The notes under the pieces are model-generated. The model ran no database searches, had not been told where the DNA came from, and saw only the letters and a list, made by a program, of their open reading frames with translations. The translations under genes and the position numbers were made by a program. Shown piece by piece: positions 49,645 through 58,913 of a DNA stretch of 64,000 bases (its first letter is position 1; every line of letters starts with the position of its first letter). The stretch lies in assembly GCF_900187035.1 (NCBI RefSeq), contig NZ_LT906446.1, positions 682,001-746,000 on the forward strand. Reading direction: 5' to 3'. This DNA is from Megamonas hypermegale (GTDB lineage: Bacteria > Bacillota > Negativicutes > Selenomonadales > Selenomonadaceae).

Positions 49645-50625
49645 TCATTTTGAAATATATTTGTCAAAAAATTCATCTTGACTCATGAAAATATAACGAA
49701 CACCTTCTACAAGACCGACAATAAAAGGAATGCCTGTCCAGCAGAATAGTAAATATAAAACACCCCAGAAAGTTTTGCCTAAATAAAATTTATGAGCACC
49801 AAAACTACCAAAGAAAATTCCTAGTGCGCCAGCAGTAAGTTTGCGCTTTAAAATGGAAGTGTTACTACTTTCAAATAATGCTTGAGGAACATTAGACATA
49901 TGTTTTTTCATTTGGTTAAAGCCCATATTATGACGTCCTTTGCGTTTTCCACAGAATGAATCAAGATTATCTATAGATGGAATGTCTTGAGAATTTTTTG
50001 GTGTTGTTTTTTCTGTAGTATAACCATCAGCCTTTATGGATTGCTCCATGACTTTTAATTCAGCATCCATATTCAATAATTGTTCATTAATGATTTTTTC
50101 AAATTGTTCAGTGTAAGCATTGTTGAGGCCATATAATGTTTCTTTTGTACGTTCTTTAATTTCACGTACATTATCTGTTGTGAGCTGAGTGTTTTCAATT
50201 TCGATATATTTTTCCAAAAGTCCAGCAGCCGAGTCTTGATAATAATCAATAAAACGTCTAGCTGTAGGAATTTTTTCTGGATGTTTTTGCAAATAAGTTA
50301 AAATATTCCATGCTGTTTTTTGCATATTTTGGATTAATCGTTTAAGTTCAGTATCTTTGATATATTTAGTTGAACTTTTAATATAATTATAATCCTCAAG
50401 AGCGTTTTCAAAACTTTCTTCAAGCATTTTATTATTATCATTGTCATCTAAATCCAACTTTAATTTTTTATCTTTAGGCTTAAATATAGCGTAAGAAACG
50501 ACTCCAGCACCAAAAGCTATAGCGATAAGTGGCAAAAAATCATTTAAAATATTTAAGCCAGTTAAAAATCCAGCAAATGCCGCAACGAAGAAAAGCACAA
50601 TTATTATTGATATAAAAGTAAACAT
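49645..50625 (-). CDS. XpaC-like membrane protein fused to a C-terminal TM2 domain
   Basis: A 326-residue protein. Two N-terminal helices (residues 2-45) are followed by an XpaC-like helical domain (~65-190, with YIKSSTKYIKDTELKRLIQNM), then a linker with a basic KRKGRHNMG stretch, and a C-terminal TM2 domain (~262-315: AGALGIFFGSFGAHKFYLGK, LFCWTGIPFIVGLVEGV). XpaC is named from an old indolyl-phosphate hydrolysis phenotype and is normally encoded before telA, as here. The TM2 fusion is less usual. AGGAG precedes the ATG. Confidence 0.83.
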   Translation of the reverse strand: MFTFISIIIVLFFVAAFAGFLTGLNILNDFLPLIAIAFGAGVVSYAIFKPKDKKLKLDLDDNDNNKMLEESFENALEDYNYIKSSTKYIKDTELKRLIQNMQKTAWNILTYLQKHPEKIPTARRFIDYYQDSAAGLLEKYIEIENTQLTTDNVREIKERTKETLYGLNNAYTEQFEKIINEQLLNMDAELKVMEQSIKADGYTTEKTTPKNSQDIPSIDNLDSFCGKRKGRHNMGFNQMKKHMSNVPQALFESSNTSILKRKLTAGALGIFFGSFGAHKFYLGKTFWGVLYLLFCWTGIPFIVGLVEGVRYIFMSQDEFFDKYISK

Positions 50626-50803
50626 GATAAAAATTCTCCTTCATTAATATATATGTTAAATTCTAAATACTTATGGAAAAATCCTGCTTATATAATTTTA
50701 CTTATACGCCTATTATACAAAACCCTTAATATGCTTTTCTACGTTTAACGCAAAATATAATCTAAACTTAATCTAATTTTAATGAGATTATAACAAAACT
50801 ATA

Positions 50804-50850
50804 TAAAAAAATAGAAGTACAATACTTATAAAAATAAATATTATACTTCC
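50804..50850 (-). terminator. Terminator of the small HTH-like gene
   Basis: Minus strand: GAAGTATAATA / TATTGTACTTC (one mismatch) followed by T7. The rest of 50626-50942 holds no gene, repeat or RNA that I can recognise; it is 75-80% AT. Confidence 0.65.
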
Positions 50851-50942
50851 AGTAGTTTTTTTGTATAAATAATAGTTGTTATTGTTAATAATATGATAAT
50901 AAAAAATGCCATATAAAGTATTCATAAAATCCAATAAAATTA

Positions 50943-51164
50943 TTAGATTTTTTTCTTTATATCTATTTTATAACCGATACTATCTAATATATCTACTAAG
51001 GTATTAAACTTAATATTATTACTATTTATCATTTTGTTAAACACAGATTCTAACATTTTTTTATTATATTTTTCATTATACGTTGCTAGTATTTTTCTAC
51101 GTGTAATACCATCTTGGTAACATATATCCATTATAACTTTCCTAATATCTGTTACATTTTCCAT
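50943..51164 (-). CDS. Small putative helix-turn-helix protein next to the CRISPR trailer
   Basis: A 73-residue protein, MENVTDIRKVIMDICYQDGI, then RRKILATYNEKYNKKMLESVFNKM and FNTLVDILDSIGYKI. The second half resembles an XRE-type HTH in which a LESVFNKMINSNN helix would be recognition-like and LVDILDSIGYKI a stabilising helix; I rate that comparison as moderate. GAGGTG precedes the ATG. It is isolated, between the xpaC-telA operon and the CRISPR array. It might be a phage-type or toxin-antitoxin regulator remnant. Confidence 0.55.
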   Translation of the reverse strand: MENVTDIRKVIMDICYQDGITRRKILATYNEKYNKKMLESVFNKMINSNNIKFNTLVDILDSIGYKIDIKKKI

Positions 51165-51230
51165 TATAACACCTCGTATTTTTTATATATAATTTGTTAA
51201 TATAACAATTATATATAAATGGCTAGAAAA

Positions 51231-52840
51231 ATTCAAAAACAACTCTTGCTAAGGTTAATTTTGTTTATATTATATACTACATTGCTTTAATTATGGATTT
51301 AAATACAACTCTTGTTAAAGTTAATCGTGAGCAGTCCAGTAGTTTTTTAATTCTTGAGTTAATTCAAATACAACTCTTGTTAAAGTTAATCGCGAACTTG
51401 GATAGTATCTATCTATCTTTTGCACTATATTCAAATACAACTCTTGTTAAGGTTAATCGGTGTTTATCGTTTCAATCCTTATTTGTTCGGAAAAATTCAA
51501 ATACAACTCTTGTTAAGGTTAATCGTTGTATCAGTCAAAGAAATTAACATCTTGATGACATTCAAATACAACTCTTGTTAAGGTTAATCTTGGATGTTGC
51601 ATAATTTATATTATTAATTCCCCATATTCAAATACAACTCTTGTTAAGGTTAATCAGGTTTCTAAATCTTCGGCAGCACAATTTTTAACAGATTCAAATA
51701 CAACTCTTGTTAAGGTTAATCGCTTCGTTAACTTCTGCTTGTGTTGGCGTTTTTTGTATTCAAATACAACTCTTGTTAAGGTTAATCAAGAAAATCTTGT
51801 CGACCCTAACCTTGCTAAATACAATTCAAATACAACTCTTGTTAAGGTTAATCTTTATGGTTATGGTTCTAGCAGCACATTCAAGAAAAATTCAAATACA
51901 ACTCTTGTTAAGGTTAATCAAATTTTGCAATGATTTATAAATTAGATTTAAACAAATTCAAATACAACTCTTGTTAAGGTTAATCCATGGTCTATGAATT
52001 TTTCTGAGTCTTTCCATTTCCATTCAAATACAACTCTTGTTAAGGTTAATCTAATCTACAGACAAACACCACTAACACAAGAAATAGATTCAAATACAAC
52101 TCTTGTTAAGGTTAATCAATAAAAATGGATAATGAGTGGATAGAGAATTTGTAATTCAAATACAACTCTTGTTAAGGTTAATCACTAGCAAGTGTATTTG
52201 CACGATTAAGCAAAAATGAATTCAAATACAACTCTTGTTAAGGTTAATCAGAGGCAATTATTACTTATTATACTGCTGCTGATGAATTCAAATACAACTC
52301 TTGTTAAGGTTAATCTAATCAAGAAGATGTTAATATTGATAATGAGCCTCCATTCAAATACAACTCTTGTTAAGGTTAATCCCACCAGCTACAGAACGCA
52401 ATTTCTTTATTTTAGGATTCAAATACAACTCTTGTTAAGGTTAATCAAATTCTAATAATAACGCTCTATCAATGTTTGCCTGATTCAAATACAACTCTTG
52501 TTAAGGTTAATCTCATATAGTTCTTCATTCTTATAAATCTTATCCAGATTCAAATACAACTCTTGTTAAGGTTAATCAAACTACCACCTACATTACCTAT
52601 TACAGGAACAGCATTCAAATACAACTCTTGTTAAGGTTAATCTTTTTTCTTTTTCAGACGCAAACCAACAGCGAGATTAATTCAAATACAACTCTTGTTA
52701 AGGTTAATCTGATAGTATAGCTGCATAATGGGTGGTAATTATTAATTCAAATACAACTCTTGTTAAGGTTAATCAAACGCTGAAAAGGCTTCTACGGCTA
52801 CAGAATTAATATTCAAATACAACTCTTGTTAAGGTTAATC
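51231..52840 (-). CRISPR. CRISPR array, 25 repeats of 30 bp and 24 spacers of 35-37 bp
   Basis: On the plus strand the repeat reads ATTCAAATACAACTC, then TTGTTAAGGTTAATC. Starts lie at 51231 (three mismatches), 51297, 51362, 51429 and so on at ~66-bp steps to 52811. The leftmost three are degenerate (51297 and 51362 have AAAG for AAGG); all from 51429 on appear identical. Degeneracy at the left and a promoter at the right show that it is transcribed on the minus strand, where the repeat starts GATTAACC and ends GTATTTGAAT. That form resembles repeats I associate with subtype I-B. No cas gene occurs in the window, so it is an orphan array or uses cas genes elsewhere. Confidence 0.97.
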
Positions 52841-52980
52841 CCATGTAAATATTGGATTTCTTTTTTCTAGTATATCCTAAAAAGCCTTATTTATCAATGT
52901 TTTTATCTATTTTTACCAAGTGATTGGTTATCTTTTCATATTTATTAAAAAAAAGCGATAAACGCCTATAACTAAAGGGT
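52841..52980 (-). promoter_or_regulatory. CRISPR leader with predicted promoter
   Basis: The AT-rich sequence next to the conserved end of the array. Minus-strand TTGATA (52897-52892), 17-base spacer and TATACT (52874-52869) would start transcription about 20-25 bases before the first repeat. There is no gene between 52841 and 53059. Confidence 0.7.
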
Positions 52981-53020
52981 TTTAGCATAAGAGGTTTATT
53001 TTATGGCTGGTAAAATGCAT

Positions 53021-53047
53021 AAAAAAAGAGCCTTTAAAGGCTCTTTT
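53021..53047 (-). terminator. Terminator of the 112-residue gene
   Basis: Perfect 24-bp palindrome (AAAAGAGCCTTT and its complement) with a T run on the minus strand, 12 bases after the stop. It shields the CRISPR leader from read-through. Confidence 0.85.
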
Positions 53048-53059
53048 AGTTTATCGTTT

Positions 53060-53398
53060 TCAAGCTATATAAGATTGAAATATATTATTGCTAGTCATAA
53101 TACGATTGATATAAGAATCAGTGAAGCGAACTTCGATTTCGCGGGTGATATCGATATTTACATCTTTAGTTTGATGGTATAAAGCGATTTTATTCATATC
53201 TGTATCAGCGGAAATTTCTTCGCCTTGTGCATTATAAAAATTGATTTTACCACCGTTAAAAATGATGATGTAATCAGTTTGTATATCACGGGATAAGCAT
53301 TGTAATTCATCAGCAGAAAAATTATTGTTTAATAAGTTTGTATTATAAATTAAGAAAAGATTGTCGTTATATTTATATTTTGTCATTATAGTAGGCAT
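53060..53398 (-). CDS. Unknown small protein downstream of the PLD/ATPase gene
   Basis: 112 residues starting at ATG 53398; the ATGGAGG 15 bases upstream supplies the ribosome site rather than the start. The sequence MPTIMTKYKYNDNLFLIYNT, then IIIFNGGKINFYNAQGEE and ITREIEVRFTDSYINRIM, looks like a small alpha/beta or beta-rich soluble domain without membrane segments or metal motifs. It is on the same strand as the PLD-remnant ATPase, 160 bases after its stop, and may work with it. I do not recognise a family. Confidence 0.6.
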   Translation of the reverse strand: MPTIMTKYKYNDNLFLIYNTNLLNNNFSADELQCLSRDIQTDYIIIFNGGKINFYNAQGEEISADTDMNKIALYHQTKDVNIDITREIEVRFTDSYINRIMTSNNIFQSYIA

Positions 53399-53558
53399 TG
53401 TGCGTTCCTCCATAATAAAAAGTTTTTATTTCAATTTGATTATTTGCTTTCCAGAAATTGATTATATTATAATCTATGGATTTGAAAAAAACTTTGCTAA
53501 AATGATGAAAAATATTGCAAAAAATGCTCTGTTATGATGATTTTATAATAAATAGATA

Positions 53559-55562
53559 TTAACGATTAAATAATTTTCCTAAAAGGCTTTGTTCTTTAAA
53601 GTTGATACCAAAGAAATTGATAGCACTATCTAAGCGCATGATGATTTTATCGCCAACGACATCAGCTTCTAGTTCTGGAGGTAAGGACTCTACAATTTTC
53701 ATTGGAGTCATTTTTCCTACAGTGGAAGAGCTTTTATCTTCAAAAATCAATTGATTATTTTTCTTGTTGATTTCAAAGAAATCGCGGTTTAAGCGGTATT
53801 GACGCTGGAAGAATTTTATCATGATTTCATTAACAGCTTTGCTATCGAAGTAATCTTTCATTGTCAACGGGCGCATATAAGATGGAATATCCAATCTGCA
53901 ATCTTTGAATATGGACAAAATAACTTCTGAACTAGTGTTGTATAAATCAGTGGTGCTAGAACCGATATCGGTTATTTCGCTCAAATATTCATTAATATGA
54001 GGCATTATGCGGCGAAGATATTCACTGTAAAAAGCATTGCGCATCTTTTTGATTATTTCAGAGCATGGGCTTTTTTGCTGGCGAGTGAATTCATTGTTCC
54101 AGCTAGCATTTACATGGAATATAACCATACGTTTTGTCAATTCATTTTTTAAGCTATTTAAATCTTTATTAGCTGTGAGCAACATAGCTGGATAATAATT
54201 TAAGTTTTCAGGTTTGTTTTCGCGAATGACGCGTTCTTCTTGTTTAATGATATTACCGCTATTGTTCGTGAATTGAGTTTGCGTTATATCATCGATTAAA
54301 ATTGGCAATCCCTTTATATCGGATAATAATGCGTCTGTGCGCGTTTTTGTGAAGTTACTTTGTCCAAATGCTTTATATAAAGATGAATCAGTCATCATTT
54401 TTATTAAAAGTGAAGCGTAAATTGTTTTGCCTGCGTTGGATTGACCGCATAAAAGCGCAACTATTGGATAAGTGAATACTTCATCTGTAACAGTGGCTTC
54501 GCGAATGGTAGTGCGAATGCGCGCTAAAAATGGGGATAAGAAGCACCATGACATCAATTTAAAGTATTCAAATTTGAGTGGCTGAACATTTTTACTTGGT
54601 ACAGCAGTGTCAAAGCCTTCCATGTATTTGAGATAAAGTTCGGCATCTTGTTTAATATCAGCGCGAAGGGGGTGCAAATTGTATTCGCGGTCATTGTAAA
54701 AAGCGCGCTCTTTATCTGGTTCAATGACGAGTTGTGGCATGAATTTTTCAAATTTAGCACGGCGCGCTGCCATATTATCCAGTGTTTTTGTCTTAATCGT
54801 ATCAATTTTATCAAAGGTTATGCGAGATTGTCCTTTGCGGTCAGCTTTTGGCAATTCTACGAAGTCTTTAGCTAAGCGGTCAATATCTGCCATGTATTCA
54901 GTCATTTTTACGATAGTGGATTTAGGGGCAGATTGATAAATATGTTCACTATCCGCTTCAGCTTTGTGTAAAATAGGCAGATTTTCCAAAATTTGCTTAT
55001 CTTCAAAAGTTGTTTGCGCTGCTGTTTTGTCTAAGATATAGCTATGTTCATTTTTAAATTGTTCAAATAAATCAATGTAATAAGTATAAGCAACTTCATC
55101 ATCAAAGCAAATAATAGAAGCGTTTTTGTCGCAGTTAGATGGTAATTGGTCAAAATTGCTAGAGCCTAAAATTACACGCGTTTTGCCTTCTTTATTTTTT
55201 AAGCAAAATAATTTTTCTGGATAAAGCGGTGCATCAGCTAAGAAAAATTTTAAACTATCATCATTTATGCGCTGAGCGAGTTGTTCATAATGTTCATTTT
55301 TATATAGTTCGTATAAAGCATCGCGTTGCATGGCAAAAGTCGTATCCAAGCGAGTCGGAATAATCGAAGGGTTGCCGAATATTATTTCTATTTTAGTGAA
55401 AAACTGCATGATTTCTGCTAAAAAATCAAGATTAGTGATGAAGTTGATAGCGTAAAGTTCATCATAACCTTCAAATAAATCAAGATAAGAGATATTAGTT
55501 GGGGCTGTAAAATTAGCTGTTATGACATTTACTGTATGTTGTTTAGTTTTGCGGTGAGCCAT
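53559..55562 (-). CDS. Degenerate PLD-domain plus P-loop ATPase protein (candidate defence factor)
   Basis: 667 residues. The N-terminal ~160 residues follow the phospholipase-D-like fold of defence proteins (ELYAINFITNLDFLAEIM, KIEIIFGNPSII, KTRVILGSSNF), but the HxK motif reads PEK (115-117), so the catalytic His is missing. After a linker comes an AAA+/SF3-like ATPase: Walker A GQSNAGKT (373-380), Walker B LPILIDDI (419-426), sensor LLTANKD (461-467) and a possible arginine finger TKRM (476-479). The domain resembles phage/plasmid primase-helicases. GGAGG precedes the ATG, with a promoter at 55588-55616. It is divergent from a GmrSD-like gene. I know of no named family with this combination. 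Confidence 0.65.
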   Translation of the reverse strand: MAHRKTKQHTVNVITANFTAPTNISYLDLFEGYDELYAINFITNLDFLAEIMQFFTKIEIIFGNPSIIPTRLDTTFAMQRDALYELYKNEHYEQLAQRINDDSLKFFLADAPLYPEKLFCLKNKEGKTRVILGSSNFDQLPSNCDKNASIICFDDEVAYTYYIDLFEQFKNEHSYILDKTAAQTTFEDKQILENLPILHKAEADSEHIYQSAPKSTIVKMTEYMADIDRLAKDFVELPKADRKGQSRITFDKIDTIKTKTLDNMAARRAKFEKFMPQLVIEPDKERAFYNDREYNLHPLRADIKQDAELYLKYMEGFDTAVPSKNVQPLKFEYFKLMSWCFLSPFLARIRTTIREATVTDEVFTYPIVALLCGQSNAGKTIYASLLIKMMTDSSLYKAFGQSNFTKTRTDALLSDIKGLPILIDDITQTQFTNNSGNIIKQEERVIRENKPENLNYYPAMLLTANKDLNSLKNELTKRMVIFHVNASWNNEFTRQQKSPCSEIIKKMRNAFYSEYLRRIMPHINEYLSEITDIGSSTTDLYNTSSEVILSIFKDCRLDIPSYMRPLTMKDYFDSKAVNEIMIKFFQRQYRLNRDFFEINKKNNQLIFEDKSSSTVGKMTPMKIVESLPPELEADVVGDKIIMRLDSAINFFGINFKEQSLLGKLFNR

Positions 55563-55587
55563 AAAAGTGCCTCCTTGTTGTCGTTAA

Positions 55588-55616
55588 TTTATAAATATAT
55601 GGGAAAATGATTTCAA
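55588..55616 (-). promoter_or_regulatory. Predicted promoter of the PLD-remnant ATPase gene
   Basis: Minus-strand TTGAAA (55616-55611), 17-base spacer, TATAAA (55593-55588), 26 bases before the start codon. Confidence 0.55.
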
Positions 55617-55619
55617 TAA

Positions 55620-55645
55620 TAAAAAAACCTTATTATATAAGGCTT
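55620..55645 (-). terminator. Terminator-like hairpin insulating the divergent promoters
   Basis: Minus strand: AAGCCTTAT / ATAAGGTT followed by T6. It lies just upstream of the minus-strand promoter, so it would stop antisense transcripts coming from the DUF262 gene. On the plus strand a TATAAT (55718-55723) 55 bases before the DUF262 start is a likely -10 element. Confidence 0.5.
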
Positions 55646-55777
55646 TGTAGACGATATTATTTTAACATAACACCGCTTAAAATACAAAGATAAGCATATT
55701 TTAAATAAATTTTGCGTTATAATATATACATTGTACTGATTATTGACTTAATTAAATAATATGAGGAGATGTAGAAT

Positions 55778-57475
55778 TTGAAAGCTGGAGAAGCTACACT
55801 ACAAAAGATTTTAAATACGTCCCGTCAATTTATTATACCGATTTTTCAACGCAATTTCAGTTGGGAGAAAAAGCAATTTAAGCAGTTATGGACTGATATA
55901 CAACGTGCGAGCAAATTTACAAGAGAACGGACACATTTTATCGGTTCGATTGTATATATAGATATGGGAACGCCTGCTGGAAGACCGCAACAATTAATGT
56001 TGATTGATGGGCAGCAGCGCCTTACAACATTATCATTGCTCTTATGTGCTTTAAAGAGATATGTTCAAAAAAATGATGTAGAAACGAATTTGATAAAAAC
56101 GAAAAAGATAGACAATCAATTCTTGCTCAATAGCGATGAAATGGGCGATGATAAATATAAATTGCTATTGAATGCACAAGATAGAGAAACGTATATAAAA
56201 TTATTAGAGCAGACAGAATTTACAGTGAATACGCCATCAAAAAGAATAATGAATTGCTATGAGTATTTTTATCAGCAAATAGAAAAATGTGCTGATGATT
56301 TAAATAGCATTTTTCTGGGAATTTTAAATTTGAGTTTAGTAGCGATTTCACTTGATAAAGATAAGGATAATCCACAGCTCATTTTTGAAAGCATGAATTC
56401 CACTGGGAAAGATTTAGCTCAATCGGATTTATTGCGCAATTATTTATTGATGGATTTATCCACAAGGGAACAAAATAGACTTTATACGACATATTGGAAG
56501 CCGATGGAAGACGCTTTTGGTCAATATGCTTATCTGGAAAAATTTGATTATTTTATCCGTGATTTTTTGACGATAAAACAGAATAACGGTCATATTTGTA
56601 AAGTAAATGATGTATATGAACAATTCAAGCGCTATTATATAGAGCAGAATTTGACGAAAGAGGATATTTTAAAGGAAATTTTCATCTATGCTAAATATTA
56701 TGCTGCTATAGAATTGGATAGAGAAAAAGATAAAGATTTGCGCATGTACTGGCGACAAATTAGAATGATAGATTGCCATGTAGCGTATCCATTTTTCTTG
56801 CAATTATACCATGATTATGAACAAAAAAATTTAGCTAAAGAAGATTTTATTTTAATCATAAAAACGACGATTAGTTATATTGTGCGGCGTGCCATATGCG
56901 AAATTCCAACAAATTCATTGAATAAAACTTTCGCTGTTTTTTACAACAAAATCAATAAACAAGATTATGTAAATAGCGTATTGAAAGAATATATTCTAAA
57001 GACTGCATACAGAGCTTTTCCAACAGATTATGAAGTGCGAGAAAAATTGCAAACAAAGGATATCTATCATTTTAGATTAAAAAATTATCTTTTGGAAATG
57101 CTCGAAAATTATTATCATAAAGAACCGATTGATATTGTGCGGGACAATTACACCATTGAACACATAATGCCTCAATCGCCAGAACTCAATACGACTTGGC
57201 AAAAAATGCTTGGTGAAAATTGGCGAGAAGTACAAAAGATTTATTTGCATACTTTGGGCAATCTCACGCTTACAGGTTACAATAGTGAAATGGGCAATAA
57301 GTCTTTTGAAGAAAAATTAAATGGTGAAAATGGTTTTAAACACAGTCATTTAAAATTAAATCAATATGTTGCAAGTTGTGAAGCTTGGAACAAGAAGAGC
57401 ATTCAACAACGAACAAGTTTATTGACAGATTTAATACTTAAAATCTGGTCGTATCCCGTTTTTAAAAACAAATGA
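55778..57475 (+). CDS. DUF262-DUF1524 protein, GmrSD-like type IV restriction
   Basis: A 565-residue protein joining the two halves of GmrS/GmrD in one chain. The N-terminal DUF262 domain has the nucleotide-binding block LIDGQQRLTTL (~80-90) after FIIPIFQRNFSWEKKQF. The C-terminal DUF1524 domain has the HNH-like YTIEHIMPQSPEL and LGNLTLTGYNSEMGNKSF motifs (about 465-530). Known members cut modified phage DNA with nucleotide dependence. The start is TTG 55778 after GAGGAG. The terminator beyond its stop codon is broken by the second IS copy. Confidence 0.88.
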   Translation: MKAGEATLQKILNTSRQFIIPIFQRNFSWEKKQFKQLWTDIQRASKFTRERTHFIGSIVYIDMGTPAGRPQQLMLIDGQQRLTTLSLLLCALKRYVQKNDVETNLIKTKKIDNQFLLNSDEMGDDKYKLLLNAQDRETYIKLLEQTEFTVNTPSKRIMNCYEYFYQQIEKCADDLNSIFLGILNLSLVAISLDKDKDNPQLIFESMNSTGKDLAQSDLLRNYLLMDLSTREQNRLYTTYWKPMEDAFGQYAYLEKFDYFIRDFLTIKQNNGHICKVNDVYEQFKRYYIEQNLTKEDILKEIFIYAKYYAAIELDREKDKDLRMYWRQIRMIDCHVAYPFFLQLYHDYEQKNLAKEDFILIIKTTISYIVRRAICEIPTNSLNKTFAVFYNKINKQDYVNSVLKEYILKTAYRAFPTDYEVREKLQTKDIYHFRLKNYLLEMLENYYHKEPIDIVRDNYTIEHIMPQSPELNTTWQKMLGENWREVQKIYLHTLGNLTLTGYNSEMGNKSFEEKLNGENGFKHSHLKLNQYVASCEAWNKKSIQQRTSLLTDLILKIWSYPVFKNK

Positions 57476-57558
57476 ATATAAAATAAAAAGAACAGATTAA
57501 AATGAACTGCACCCCAAAAGTTGGACAAAAAAACAACTTTTGGAGGTGCAGTTTTTTT

Positions 57559-58065
57559 ATGACTAAATACTCAAATGAATTTAAAGTTAAAGCAATTAAA
57601 ATGGTTTTAAAAGGAGATTCTATTTATCATGTAGCTAAAATTCTAAACATGCCAAATACAGCTCCTCTTCGTAGATGGATATTTCATTATGAAAATGGTG
57701 GCATCTCACAACTTCTTCATAAAAATCGTAAATATACTCCTATCTTTAAACAAAAAGTTATTGAATATAAATGGCTACATCATTTATCATTAAATCAAAC
57801 AGCAGCCAAATTTTCCATTCCTAATACTGGTACAATTTCTACATGGGAAAAGTTGTATAGCTCTTATGGATTTTCTGGTTTGCTTGCTAAGAAACGAGGT
57901 AGACCATCTATGAAAAAATCTAAAAACAAAGTTAACAAACCTAAAAAAGAACTTTCTTATGTTGAAAAATTAGAACAAGAAAATTATCAATTAAGGATGG
58001 AAAATGACCTATTAAAAAAGTGGCATGCCTTAATGAAGCAATGGGAAAAGGAAGGAAGACACTAG
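57559..58065 (+). CDS. IS3-family transposase OrfA (HTH), copy B
   Basis: 168 residues, the same domain plan as copy A (two HTH segments, basic linker, zipper-like end DLLKKWHALMKQWEKE). The start ATG at 57559 lies 12 bases after GGAGG (57542-57546). Near its end the heptamer A-AAA-AAG (58014-58020) is in the correct phase for -1 slippage into orfB. Confidence 0.9.
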   Translation: MTKYSNEFKVKAIKMVLKGDSIYHVAKILNMPNTAPLRRWIFHYENGGISQLLHKNRKYTPIFKQKVIEYKWLHHLSLNQTAAKFSIPNTGTISTWEKLYSSYGFSGLLAKKRGRPSMKKSKNKVNKPKKELSYVEKLEQENYQLRMENDLLKKWHALMKQWEKEGRH

Positions 58066-58913
58066 TTCTAGTAATTGCTAAATTAAGGAAAAAATATACT
58101 CTAAAAGCCCTATTAAACTATACAAAATTAGCTAAAAGCACATATTATGATGCATTAAAAAAATTATCAAAAGAAGACAAATATAAAGGATTAAAAACAT
58201 TAATTCATAATATTTGTAATAAAAATCATGGAAGATATGGATATAGAAGAGTAACTTTGCAGCTGCATAAACAAGGAATAAAAGTCAATCATAAAGTAGT
58301 TATGAGATTGATGAAAGAAGAAAATTTAACATGTAAAGTAAGAGCAAAGAAATATAAATCATATAGAGGGCAAGAAGGGAAAATAGCTAAAAATATATTA
58401 AATAGAAATTTCAAAGCAGAAAAACCAAACGAAAAATGGGCAACAGATGTAACAGAATTTGCATTATGCAATGAAAAAATATATTTATCACCAATAATAG
58501 ATTTATATAACGGAGAAATAATAAGTTATAAAATATCGAAAAGACCAATACTAAAGCAAGTATTAGATATGGTAAAAGATGCAACAAGAAAGATAAAAGA
58601 AACAAAAGGAATAATTCTACATTCAGACCAAGGATGGCAGTATCAGAATAGAAGATATCAGGAGTTATTAAAAGAAAAAGGCATTATCCAAAGCATGAGC
58701 CGAAAAGGAAATTGCTTAGATAATGCCGTAATAGAAAATTTCTTTGGTTTGCTAAAAAGCGAATTGTTCTATTTAAAAAAATTTAAATCCGTTGAAGATT
58801 TTATAAAAGAGTTAAAATCTTATATAAAATATTATAATACAAAACGAATAAAGATAAAACTAAAAGGACTTAGTCCCGTAGAATACAGAACTAAGTCTCA
58901 ATTAATAGCTTAA
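58020..58913 (+). CDS. IS3-family transposase OrfB (DDE domain), copy B
   Basis: The catalytic part, intact, with WATDVTEFAL, LHSDQGWQYQN and [14 protein letters not shown] as the DDE triad. It is expected only as the C-terminal part of the OrfAB fusion; the first codon of the open frame (GTG 58020) overlaps the slip site. A few substitutions separate it from copy A (KKLSKE for KNLSKE, RRVTLQL for RRVTMQL). Confidence 0.93.
   Translation: MACLNEAMGKGRKTLVLVIAKLRKKYTLKALLNYTKLAKSTYYDALKKLSKEDKYKGLKTLIHNICNKNHGRYGYRRVTLQLHKQGIKVNHKVVMRLMKEENLTCKVRAKKYKSYRGQEGKIAKNILNRNFKAEKPNEKWATDVTEFALCNEKIYLSPIIDLYNGEIISYKISKRPILKQVLDMVKDATRKIKETKGIILHSDQGWQYQNRRYQELLKEKGIIQSMSRKGNCLDNAVIENFFGLLKSELFYLKKFKSVEDFIKELKSYIKYYNTKRIKIKLKGLSPVEYRTKSQLIA

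Noticed and set aside
51293-52455. Several plus-strand open frames of 60-84 codons with recurring NTTLVKVN or IQIQLLLRLI
   Set aside because: They are translations of the CRISPR repeat in different frames, not proteins.
57502-57558. OrfA start inside the IS terminal repeat (MNCTPKVGQ) in both copies
   Set aside because: The GGAGG lies after this ATG, and family members start at MTKYSNEFK; the extension is terminal-repeat sequence.
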